Part shown: positions 8,906-17,881 of the stretch, piece by piece
How the letters are laid out: every line of letters begins with the position of its first letter
Position numbering within the stretch: position 1 is the first letter of the stretch
Assembly (NCBI GenBank): GCA_015657535.1
Contig: JADHZB010000418.1
Location: forward strand, 1-17,881
DNA: 17,881 nucleotides
Direction of reading: 5' to 3'
From: Nephromyces sp. MM_2019
Taxonomy: Eukaryota; Apicomplexa; Aconoidasida; Nephromycida
The notes under the pieces: model-generated
Told to the model about the DNA's origin: nothing
Databases searched by the model: none
The model's input: the letters and a program-made list of their open reading frames with translations, nothing else
Made by a program: the position numbers and the translations under genes

Positions 8906-11730
8906 AACGTGATCCATTCTAGAACAATCATGTGTGTAATACGACTTTAGCATATAAGGTCCAATGTTAATACCATCTAAAAATTTTGGGGGTGTACAAT
9001 TCTTAACGCATATCCTCTGCCTCCCATTCTAATTGCTTTTTAAAAATTGACATAAATGCTTATGTAAGTCTCTTTTCATTAAGTCATTATTTATTATCTG
9101 TTTTTCACTTCGCTAAATTAAATTGTGATTTATTGAATATAGGATTACTTAAAATGACTTGAATGAGTTTAAAGCTTCGAACTTTGTGACTATTATTACT
9201 TGAAATTTAAATTAATTTTTCAAATCCTGAATCTGTTAGCCCTGTTTTTTGCTTTCCCTTATAGTTTTACAATTGTGGTTTGGATCTTTAGATAACTCAA
9301 TGATATTTGAATATTATACAAATTAGTGCTTCTACCATTTCTTTGGACGGGTTTTAAACTCATTAATAAAGCCTGAACCAGGCTTTAAACAAGCACCAGT
9401 TATACTAGGCTTCATAGTGTTTTGCTTGTTTCAAAGGCCCAAAACAAATGTACATGCTTTTGATTTCAGTATAGTTGGTCACTACCCTTACATGCTCAAG
9501 ACTTAGTTTAAGGATTTAATATTCCACCTAAGAGCCTATTTAGGTCTTATTTCATCTTCACTTTGACCCATAAAACTTTACTAAGGGTTCTGATAGCTCC
9601 TAAAACAATGAAGATTTCTGAAGTAAGTGCAATTTCGGCACTATAAGACTCACATTCTACTTTTGTTACAATTTTTTTTCACTTTATATAGTCTATTCAC
9701 CTTCAGAGATTGGACATCTGAATGTTGTTTTAAAAGTACTCGCTCATGAATTCATAGATTTAATTTTTAAAAATGGGTCTTTTTGATAGCTTGTCACAGC
9801 TGAGGAAGTGATACCTTCTTTCACTGTATTCTTGCGCTTTATGCTCTTATACTTTCAATAAGTATTCAAATTTGTTAATGCTAATCCATAGTATGAGCTA
9901 TACCAAGTTGTAAATTGAAAAAAATGTACTAGAAATTGCGCTATTATCCAACTGTGTATTAGTTAACGATGAGTTAGCCACATGGTTTCTTTAACAATTA
10001 ACTAAAAGCATTGAAGACTCTTGTGTCTTAAATTATTAGAAAAATGCTAAGTTTTTATATGTTTTATTTTTGTATTAAAGTTTCCTTACTTAGCAATGAG
10101 TTTCCAATTGGGTAAGAGCTGTCTTAATGATTTTAGACAAGCATTTTTTTGATCATCGAGCTTAACGTTCTTTACAAGTGAGCATGATTCTGGGGTTTCG
10201 GCCATTTTCTAGTTTCAAGCTTTGAGGTTTTATGTTTTTATATCAAGTTTGACCTTAGCTTTGCAGAACAATTGCCATCTTTTAGTTAGTCCGCCTTGGA
10301 ATAAAGAAAATATATCAAATAATTATTGATCAGTGTGTTGCTATTTAAAGAGAGCAACTAAGAAACACTATTGTTTTGATTTTCATTTTTTCAACGGAAC
10401 TGAACTTTTATTACTTGCATCAGGTGACATAGTTAAACATTATTTCATTGTTTTCACCAACTCATTTAGTTACTGTGACAGGTGGAGCTAGGACTGAATT
10501 TCATTTGCACAAGTTTCATGTGACAGTTTATGAAAAAGAAATGACATATTCTCAAAGCTGTCTAAACAACTTCACTCCATGCATGGTTTGGACATTATTA
10601 GATAAACTAGCACCATTCTGATAGAAAATTCTATTTATGATAGTTTTATACAAGCATGATGAGACCTCACAATTAGTCAAATGGCTGACAGATTATTTTA
10701 AACTGACAATCTATAACAATGAAATAGAAATGTGCAAGTTAAACAAACTGAGGACACGTGCCTTATTGGCCTAGGAGATCTGTTAAACATACGAAATAAT
10801 CAGGCAGTTCATGGACCCAGGGCCAGTGGAAAAAAGAGTTTTTATATATTTCAAGTACTTTAAGTGATCTATTATGAAATTCCGATCCTCATTTATATTT
10901 AAGAAGATAATACAAACTGTAAAGCTGCATTATCTTGCATATATAAGTTATATATATACTCTAGCTAATATGTAAATTCAAATAGAAACATACGATTTTT
11001 TAACAACTTGTTAATTATAGTGTTGGATTTACCTCATAAAAACAAAATATCTCAAGGTTTGTTAGTTTTGAAAATATTTTAGCAATTTCAGACAATTGTG
11101 ACTTGTTGTTTTAAACTAAATACCAATTGTTTTGTTGATGATAGATAAATCATTTTATCTAGGTGAAATTTGTTGCTAATTATTAGTGTTAAATATAATC
11201 AATTGTATATTTCAAGAATTTCAGATATTTATTTTAATTATCTAACAGGTTTTAATTTTGATTTATCAATCAACTACTCATCAAAGCAGATTAAAAAATT
11301 GATATTAATAAATCTAGCTCAATGTTTGTGTTTAGTTTCTTGTGCTAGGTTAATATTAATATGTAAATATGTATTGTAAGCACCAAGAAACTGCTAAAAT
11401 ATTCATGATTTTGCTTGGCATGATAGGTTACTTTTTGAATATAAATATTTAAGTGCTGATAAGAAAAAATATCGGTGATTAAATATAAGAAAAAATTATA
11501 ACTCCGAAATCTTAATGATTTAATAAAATGCAGTCATATATAAAATTAAATTAGTTTTAAAATAAAGGTGCTTTTAATGTTAAATAAATCTTATAATTGA
11601 AAAAAACAGTTAAATTACATACAAGTGAAAGCAAAAAATATATACTGACAAATAAAAAAAAATTAAAATATTATCACTGCTTCCTAATGTAAATATTTTT
11701 GATTCTGTTAGATTTGAAAAAGTAAGAATT
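8906..11730. other. Intergenic AT-rich DNA, nothing recognised
   Basis: About 2.8 kb without a credible gene on either strand, tRNA-like B box, or partner repeat within the window. 9230-10800 is slightly less AT-rich than its surroundings and includes a small hairpin-like block (AAGCCTGAACCAGGCTT, 9369-9385). A 69-codon plus-strand frame at 11170-11379 is rich in I, L, Y and S, as expected of translated AT-rich spacer. The stretch next to 11731 would contain the 3' untranslated region of the CstA-like gene. Confidence 0.4.
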
Positions 11731-14003
11731 CTAACAGCAGGACACTTTATCTCCCATCACACGCTGAAATAGTGTCTTTTTGCTTGGGCTATCTGCATTT
11801 TTCATACCTCCTTTCGTTGTATCCTCTTTGGTAGGCTTTTCTGATTCGAAACCTATTGGGAATGAGTCTCTAAAGAATCCAGTTCTGTTGTCACTTTGGC
11901 TCCACCTCACAAAACTGATAAAAATAGGTTATATTAGAATGATAGAAAATAGTAAAGGGAATCTTCGAGTTTTTCTTACTTGGCACTTTCATTCTCGTTA
12001 GCTTTAGCTCCTGAAAGATATAAAAACAACCAAATTACGGCTTCTAGACATATCCAAACCGTTATAATAAGGATAGCAAATGCAGCTAGCAAGACTGAGT
12101 TGTTGATGAACAAGTATCTATCTGATGTCTGTACTTCGATCCAGTTGATTATTTGAAGTACGAGGGCCCACAAGCAAATCACACAAACAAAAATAAAAGG
12201 AATGAAATATGGGACACCACTCATAAATTTGTTGTTAAATCTAACAGCGTATACGCCAGCTATTAATAAACTAAGGGCTGCAACAACTTGGTTAGTAGCT
12301 CCAAAAAGTGTCCAAAGAGAATTCACAACTGAAGTGTTACATAATATGATTGACGGGATCATTGCAATTAAACTTCCTACAAACGGATTTTTGACAACTG
12401 TTCCTGTTGCTCTTAAAACTTTTTGTGGGCCATTCATGTTTGGGTTATCTACACCATCTTTTTTGATACCAGCCATCGATTCAATGTAATCGGAGAACTC
12501 GTTTATCAACATCCTTACAATACGACCACAAGTATCAACTGTTGTGGCAGCAAATGACACAACCATAACACTTACAATAGTTCTTGAAGCTCCTAATGGA
12601 AGCCCGAGTTTATTGAAATAAATTGATGCACCTTCTACAAAGTTTTTCATACCATCAGCACCAGCTGTTGCCCAAGCTTGGAAGCTTTCCTCTTCACTGG
12701 CAGTTGAGCATACCACCACAATAGCCAGAGTTGCTATAACTCCTTCCATAAGCATAGAGCCATATCCAATACTTCTAGCAGTAGTCATTTTCGGAAGCTG
12801 CTTAGAAGTATTTATTGATCCTACTAAGCTATGGAATCCACTTATTGCACCACAAGCAATGGTAACAAATAGATATGGAAAGATTGGTACTTCCCAATCG
12901 ATTTCAGTGCGTACTGCTGGGAATGTAATATGTGCCCCTCCAACTATAATTCCTAAAACAGTTAAAACTAAAGTAACTATTAATTGATGAGAATTAATAC
13001 TGTCTCTTGGCTGAACCACAGTCCATACGGGAATAGCAGCCACGATAGTAACGTATATTCCAATCCATAATGTCCAAAATTGTTGTTCTCCAAAGCTACA
13101 TGTTCCATCGGAGACTACAGAGTTTCGGCAACCAAGCCAATCCATTTTAAACGGGTTGCCAGCATTTTCAGATAGCCAATCAGAAAAGAAAATAAAAACA
13201 TAAAGAAGAAAGAGAATAAATAAGCTAGATACCGCGTGCATTGTGTTAGAAGGGAAAGATCTCCAAAGGAAACCTAATGCTAGGGCAATGAAAAGTTCTA
13301 TATTCACTGGTAATACTGAACTTGGATAATCAATCCATAAGCCAGCGATGAGATTTGCGAAAACTGCAATGATGAGCCAGCACAAAAGTACAAGTAATAA
13401 TACAAAAATGAAGCCTGAACGCTTTGAAATAGTAGGTCCTGCAAGGTCTGCAATACTCTTTCCGTTGTTACGTCCTCCTAAGATTGTTGCTCCCATATCT
13501 GCGGGTGATCCACAAAAAATTGATCCAACAATAACCCACACCAAGCATGGTAACCAACCGAAATACACGGCTTGTGCAGGCCCCACAATAGGGGCTGCAC
13601 CAGCTACACTTACAAAATGATGCCCCGCAACAATGTGTCTTTCCGAATCATGGTAATCAATATTACCTTGGTTAAATGGTTCTTTAGCTGGTACAGGCTC
13701 ATTAGATTGAACTTGAAATATGTATTCACAAAGGAATCTAGAATAGAAAAGTTCACCAAATATAAACAAGCAAGTGCAAGAGACCATTATAGTTATGATC
13801 CCTGATGAGCTAGTAGCGAAACCATATATTAATGAGATTGCAATGAATGCAGCTATGCATAAATAAAAATATAACCATCCTTTTTTTATAGTAGAAAACC
13901 CATTTTGGACATTTGTTGGGCGAACTTGTCCATTTGCGGCATGAATTGTGGGTGGATCCCAAGCCTTTCTCAATTGGCTGATCCCAGGTATACCATATCT
14001 CAT
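11731..14003 (-). CDS. cstA: CstA-family transporter, two exons, 735 aa
   Basis: Likely a polytopic membrane transporter of the CstA/BtsT family, which in bacteria takes up peptides or pyruvate when carbon is short. Substrate and membrane here are unknown. Exon 1 is 14003-11980 and exon 2 is 11914-11731, joined across a 65-base intron. If unspliced, the protein stops at 11976 with 675 residues. A hydrophilic tail of about 42 residues precedes some 15-16 hydrophobic segments (first 43-62, last about 633-662). Family landmarks are GHHF (127-130), AAPIVGP (136-142), QPRD (331-334), CGAISGFHSL (384-393), VDTCGR (489-494) and LWTLFGATNQ (563-572). Exon 2 adds a charged, Ser/Lys-rich tail ending in two cysteines. 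Length agrees with bacterial members of about 700. The ATG is the first after an in-frame TGA 24 bases upstream. By eye the gene is clearly more GC-rich (near 40%) than its flanks. The family is rare in eukaryotes, so old acquisition from a prokaryote is plausible. The family call is firm; the transported molecule is not. Confidence 0.9.
11915..11979 (-). other. 65-base intron in the CstA-like gene
   Basis: On the minus strand it starts GTAAGAAAAA and ends TTTTTATCAG, with a branch-point-like TTCTAAT about 24 bases before the 3' end and a T-rich tract between. It is phase 2: splicing joins AA from exon 1 to T from exon 2 (Asn in place of the Lys-stop). The following 61 codons are open and less AT-rich than the intergenic DNA beyond, which supports real exon sequence. 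Retention of the intron would give the 675-residue form. Confidence 0.75.
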
Positions 14004-14869
14004 GCTTAAAAATTGGTATAAGTCTCAGGTAGTAGAATGATTCTGGTTTTTTTAAAGAAAGTTTGTGTACAACTTAAAATTATTACAATATTTGAGTGAA
14101 ATGTTGGTTTTAGAAAAAAAATTAATTATTTTTCAACAAGATACTTTTCTATACATGTTTCTACAATGAAGATGCTTTTGTATACAAGATTTAGAGTGTG
14201 TCTATAGATTATATATAAATTAACTTAAAATTGACAATGTCTTGATTAAAAATAAAATTGAGTCGATGAGCATGTTGTAAGTTGAAAACGTTCATAAAAA
14301 TGTATTTATATTTTGGGTAATATGTAGTTTCTATAATATTTAAATGAAGAAATGTGTAAATTTAAGTATGCACTAATATTTGAAATTTATTTTTAATGGG
14401 GGGTAAGATTAGGCTATTATTATGAAGGTCAGATATTTCAAAGATTCTACAAAAATAGTTCAACGACATTACAAAAAATTCTTTTTATTGCTGAGCTTTT
14501 AGCAAGTGCTCTAGATAAAAAACAAAAAAAATTCTACATTTTCCTATGTGTTCTCTCTCCATTTATTGATATAAGTTTGTTGAACATTACAATTACATCG
14601 CTTTGAATTAATAATATATTTACATCACAGGTATAGCTTAACAAAGTATGGTATTAAATGAATTTCAAAAGTGAATGTAAAGTTTTCATTAATTTCTCAA
14701 AGATTTTCTATATTTCTTAATTTATATGTATTGGTATAAAAAGTATGATAATTTTTTTGAATCGAATTTCTGGATATGTTTGTTGTTAAAATAACAAAAA
14801 GAAAAATTATAATATAAATAATCTGAATCATTGTTATATCTATATTCTTATTTCAATTGTCATCTTAAA
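14004..14869. other. 5' flank of the CstA-like gene
   Basis: AT-rich with no gene on either strand. It should hold the promoter of the minus-strand transporter. A TATATATAA-like stretch near 14210-14220 is about 210 bases upstream of the start codon, but such strings are common at this base composition, so it is not called as a TATA box. Confidence 0.35.
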
Positions 14870-16046
14870 TATTCAAAAACACACAATGATATAAACAACA
14901 CAATTTATATACATCCTTAATCAATATTAAAACTTATCTATAATACACTTTAAATACAACACATATAAACATGTAATATAATATATTTGAACCAAACATG
15001 TATGTTACATTCACATACAATAAAACATAGTTTTCTTGAAATGCACCGAACACATAACATACATACAGCAGTTTGTATGTGATATATATATATATATACA
15101 ATAAACACATTAAACACCTGTTTAATCCGATTCAACAAAAATATACACAAACATTGCTGATGTGTGATATATATATACACTACACTTGTATAAACTCATG
15201 TATGATATATAAATGACAAACTACAACTATGTGTGATATACAAATACAAGGTATACATTTAAAATACTACGTGTTTACTCACGAAAAATATACTTGGAAA
15301 AAATGTAAATCTACAAATTGAACTCGTACACACATTAAATAAGTAAAAACATAATAGAGGAGATAAATACAATACATATTGATATTCGCTACATGAACAG
15401 ATTAGTTCAATCGAAATTTTAACTCACCTAATAAGATAATTTAGTTAGTTTTACACACATAAACAAACAAGATTAAAACACATGAATTATTTAAATACAT
15501 ATATATAGATTTGGCAGATTTAGAATCATAATCATATACTGCATACACACATCTTAAAACTTGAAAAGTAAACACAGATTAAAACTCGTAAACTTCATAC
15601 ATTCATACATACACTAACAAAACATAAATTCAATTTATGAGCATAAACACACATAAACTAAATTGTAATTCACAAAAACACACTGACACACCCACACTTG
15701 CATACACACACTCTTAGACATACACATGCACGTATCTACTCACACTCACACACACAAACAAATACAGACGCACATATCCGCATACACACACGCCAACACA
15801 CCTCGTACCCCTACCGAGACATAAACTCAATTGAGCAAGACTGTAAGTAATGATTATAACAAATTGAATTAACGATCTGATTCAACTGAATAGTTTTGAA
15901 CAAGTATATACTCAATCATTTTATTCTTAACACACTTGAAATGTGTGTAAAACCTGGTGCAAAGATTTGTCTTCTATAATCAATTCTATAGTATGTGTAT
16001 ATATATATATATATATTGAAAATTTGAATATTACGATTAGATATAA
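14870..16046 (+). other. A+C-rich intergenic DNA with ACACA motifs
   Basis: Starting near 14870 the plus strand changes character: G becomes scarce and CA, ACACA and ACATA strings dominate, densest at 15660-15800. Within it are degenerate units of the form (A/T)TGTGTGATATATATA near 15074, 15160, 15198 and 15229. A 76-codon minus-strand frame (14950-15180) is simply a translation of this simple sequence. It forms the upstream region of the LAMTOR5-like gene and the far 5' side of the divergent CstA-like gene. Confidence 0.55.
15998..16016 (+). repeat. TA dinucleotide run upstream of the start
   Basis: An uninterrupted TA tract ends about 30 bases before the ATG at 16047. It could serve as an A/T-rich core promoter or nucleosome-free element, but similar runs occur at 15082-15099, 17350-17368 and downstream, so the position may be coincidental. 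Confidence 0.5.
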
Positions 16047-17308
16047 ATGGAGGAAACACATAATCATTTTCCTTTCAATCTGACTGAATTTTTACACATT
16101 TTACGTCCAAATATTGATGGCGCTATTCTTTATGATGAAAAAGGTCTAACTATTGACAGTAAGTTAAAGAGATATTATAAAATTCTCATAGATTACTAAA
16201 CCATATAGAAAATGTAATACACACCATCACAGTTGATCTGTTTAATACACACTATCACAGTTGATCTGTTTAATACACACCATCACAGTTGATCTGTTTA
16301 ATACACACCATCACAGTTGATCTGTTTAATACACACTATCACAGTTGATCTGTTGAATACACACCATCACAGTTGATCTGTTTAATACACACTATCACAG
16401 TTGATCTGTTGAATACACACCATCACAGTTGATCTGTTTAATACACACCATCACAGTTGATCTGTTTAATACACACTATCACAGTTAATGTGTGTGTATA
16501 TGTATAGAATTTTCTGAAATACACATTTATACATACACATATACAACTGTAGAATATCATAAGAAAATAATATAAATTTAATAACATTGTTTAGAATATG
16601 GTAATATACCCATCTTCTCTGCTCCAATCTTAAATATACTTAAAAATGGTACACACATTCATGAAGATAACCATCCTCCCTATATAACCATAGAAACTAA
16701 TGAACGGTACTATTCTCAATTATTTGAATCTATATTTATTTATATATACACACACACTATACATACTAATACACACACAGCTATACACATTCTTATGAAC
16801 TTATTATACACATTATTAGGCACATTTCTATGCACAATATTATGCAAACATATAATTAATATATTAATATACATTCAAAATACTAAACACCCAATCATTG
16901 CTATTACACACACTATTAGAATCCATTAACCTATTGACTCAGAAAATGGGAACACATGATAAATACACACATGAAATAAATGATCCACATACACATCAAA
17001 TAAAAATTCCCTATACACATTTATAAACAATACACACACACACATTTATACACAATACACACACACACATTTATACACAATACACACACACACATTTATA
17101 CACAATACACACACACACATTTATACACAATACACACACACACATTTATACACAATACACACACACACATTTATACACAATACACACACACACATTTATA
17201 CACAATACACACACACACTGTAGGTCTATTATAGCTGGTCAAATGGGGGGTATGTCTTTGGTGTGTTTTATTTCAACACCCAATCTTTCTAAGCCAACAA
17301 AAAAATAA
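16047..17308 (+). CDS. LAMTOR5: LAMTOR5/HBXIP-like Ragulator subunit, 102 aa
   Basis: LAMTOR5 is a small roadblock-fold subunit of Ragulator, the lysosomal scaffold that anchors Rag GTPases and helps recruit mTORC1 when amino acids are plentiful. Three exons were built by eye: 16047-16158, 16595-16706 and 17224-17308. Both introns are GT-AG, in phase 1 then phase 2, and the frame stays open to TAA. The product has the family pattern: a short variable N-terminus, then DGAILYDEKGLTID (24-37, compare the GVLCTDSQGLNL stretch of the human protein), YGNI, a helix with ILNILKNG, PPYITIET (65-72) as the central strand, then IIAGQMGGMSLVCFIS (77-92). Human LAMTOR5 has 91 residues. The start is the first ATG of this frame after a TA-rich tract. 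Codon and base use stand out against introns full of ACACA. A general roadblock/LC7 protein is the main alternative. The exon structure is more certain than the exact subunit name. Confidence 0.75.
16159..16594 (+). other. Intron 1 of the LAMTOR5-like gene
   Basis: 436 bases, starting GTAAGTTAAA after ...GAC A and ending TTGTTTAG before AATATGG. Most of it is the 28-base minisatellite at 16215-16494. The remainder is AC- and TA-rich simple sequence. Confidence 0.75.
16215..16494 (+). repeat. 28-base minisatellite, ten units, in intron 1
   Basis: Units begin every 28 bases from 16215 to 16467, with consensus TAATACACACYATCACAGTT followed by GATCTGTT. Nearly all variation is at one C/T site (order C T C C T C T C C T), plus a T-to-G change at the first base of units 6 and 8. 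The last unit breaks off after CAGTT. Near-perfect units imply recent expansion, and the linked variants at units 6 and 8 suggest duplication of a two-unit block. Confidence 0.95.
16707..17223 (+). other. Intron 2 of the LAMTOR5-like gene
   Basis: 517 bases, starting GTACTATTCT and ending CACACACTGTAG. The last 200 bases are a CA-rich minisatellite that runs up to the acceptor, leaving no ordinary pyrimidine tract. The splice is supported by the open frame on both sides and by the match of exon 3 to the family C-terminus. Confidence 0.7.
17020..17218 (+). repeat. 25-base minisatellite, eight units, in intron 2
   Basis: The TTTA core recurs at 17020, 17045, 17070, 17095, 17120, 17145, 17170 and 17195, exactly 25 bases apart. 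The unit is TTTATACACAATACACACAC plus ACACA. Only the first unit differs (TTTATAAACA). The array stops five bases before exon 3, so any change in copy number would alter sequence around the branch point and acceptor. Confidence 0.95.
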
Positions 17309-17309
17309 A
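17304..17309 (+). promoter_or_regulatory. AATAAA overlapping the stop codon
   Basis: The canonical polyadenylation hexamer contains the TAA stop (17306-17308) of the LAMTOR5-like gene, and TGTGTAG follows at 17311-17317. If used, the 3' untranslated region would be only some 10-30 bases. A-rich sequence makes chance occurrence possible. Confidence 0.4.
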
Positions 17310-17349
17310 ATGTGTAGCCCCATATCCTAAATTTACTAAATTAAAATCA

Positions 17350-17392
17350 ATATATATATATATATATACACACAAAATGATATATATATATA
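17350..17392 (+). repeat. Two TA runs split by CACACAAAATGA
   Basis: Two pure TA tracts of about 19 and 12 bases just downstream of the LAMTOR5-like gene, part of the simple-sequence domain on the right of the window. Confidence 0.7.
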
Positions 17393-17406
17393 AATACTTA
17401 CACAAT

Positions 17407-17533
17407 CAACACAGAAATATACACACACATGTACACACACTCAACATAGAAATATACACACATTCAACATAGAAATATACACACATTCAACATAGAAATA
17501 TACACACACTCAACATAGAAATATACACACATT
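17407..17533 (+). repeat. 23-base minisatellite downstream of the gene
   Basis: Units CAACATAGAAATATACACAC plus AYT begin at 17442, 17465, 17488 and 17511. A diverged, longer unit at 17407 carries an extra ACATGTACACAC. The array passes directly into the next repeat through the shared ACACATTCAA junction. Confidence 0.9.
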
Positions 17534-17705
17534 CAAGTTATATATATATATATACATATTAATCACACATTCAAGTTATATATATATATATATATATATT
17601 AATCACACATTCAAGTTATATATATATATATATATATATATTACACACACATTCAAATTATAAATATATATATATATATATTAATCACACATTCAATATA
17701 TATAT
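17534..17705 (+). repeat. ~40-base repeat with variable TA tracts
   Basis: Units start with CAAGTTATAT at 17534, 17572 and 17612, CAAATTATAA at 17654 and a partial CAATATA at 17694, spaced 38, 40, 42 and 40 bases apart. Each consists of CAAGT, a TA run of variable length, then TTAATCACACATT. Length variation is in the TA run, as expected for slippage. Confidence 0.85.
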
Positions 17706-17881
17706 ACACGTTCATATAAGCAAAGGTGCATATGTGTATCTAGAATACACACAATTTCATGTTTACAAATCTGTTTGTGTGTATATATAACACACACATC
17801 TTTATATAATTAAACCACACATCATCCATACACATTAAAAAATAATTATTTGTTAAAGAGATTATTATTATGTTTTACACA
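17706..17881. other. AC/TA-rich right edge, no gene
   Basis: Short CACACA and TATATA strings continue to the window end. No exon or RNA gene is visible. Confidence 0.4.

Noticed and set aside
9369..9385. AAGCCTGAACCAGGCTT as a terminator hairpin
   Set aside because: The organism is eukaryotic, no gene ends nearby, and one short stem is expected by chance in this length of sequence.
11170..11379. 69-codon plus-strand frame
   Set aside because: It consists of I, L, Y, S and N codons typical of AT-rich spacer, with no domain, neighbouring exon or composition change.
11780..12001. 73-codon plus-strand frame
   Set aside because: It lies antisense to the last exon, intron and end of exon 1 of the CstA-like gene.
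12202..13805. Plus-strand frames of 77-95 codons inside the CstA-like gene
   Set aside because: They are antisense shadows of a well-conserved membrane protein and show no family features.
11980..14003. Bacterial contamination as the source of the CstA-like gene
   Set aside because: The gene carries an intron, lacks bacterial neighbours and a ribosome-binding site, and lies in the same AT-rich DNA as an intron-bearing eukaryotic gene.
14950..15180. 76-codon minus-strand frame rich in I, Y, H and C
   Set aside because: It is a translation of TA and CA simple repeats. The alternating residues mirror the dinucleotides.
1..17881. CRISPR array, tRNA or rRNA genes
   Set aside because: The regular arrays have no unique spacers between repeats, and no credible tRNA B box or rRNA core sequence was seen.

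Overview
The window is AT-rich nuclear DNA from a eukaryote. Two genes have GT-AG introns, there is a decayed LTR-retrotransposon gag, and most of the sequence is non-coding repeat. The species cannot be fixed. A LAMTOR5-like Ragulator subunit argues against plants and points to an animal, a fungus or a relative such as an amoebozoan. The low GC, a short 65-base intron and Ty3-type repeats would suit an AT-rich early-diverging fungus or an AT-rich invertebrate. This is inference.

Layout. 1-9000 is a graveyard of repeats. It holds a three-copy 62-base degenerate tandem (297-482) and a very large degenerate palindrome with two arms of about 2 kb around a spacer of about 100 bases (730-4830). 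Next come three LTR-like copies (5064-5503, 5806-6297, 6860-7170) that flank a broken gag on the minus strand (6411-6880), then a third, separate copy of the palindrome arm (about 7390-8905). 8906-11730 holds nothing I can recognise.

11731-14003 (minus) is the main gene: a CstA/BtsT-family (carbon starvation protein A) polytopic transporter, a family known mainly from bacteria and archaea. The uninterrupted frame ends at 11976, but a good 65-base intron joins it to a further exon ending at 11731, giving 735 residues instead of 675. The intron argues that the gene belongs to the eukaryotic genome and is not bacterial contamination.

14004-16046 separates this gene from a divergent plus-strand gene at 16047-17308. 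That gene has three exons, encodes 102 residues and looks like the Ragulator subunit LAMTOR5 (HBXIP, roadblock-type fold). From about 14870 to the right edge the plus strand is strikingly rich in A and C, with ACACA motifs and TA runs. Both introns and the 3' flank of the LAMTOR5-like gene carry minisatellites of 28, 25, 23 and about 40 bases.

One gene is a nutrient transporter of a starvation-linked family. The other is a likely component of lysosomal nutrient sensing. Nothing in the sequence shows that they act together; they simply sit head to head about 2 kb apart.
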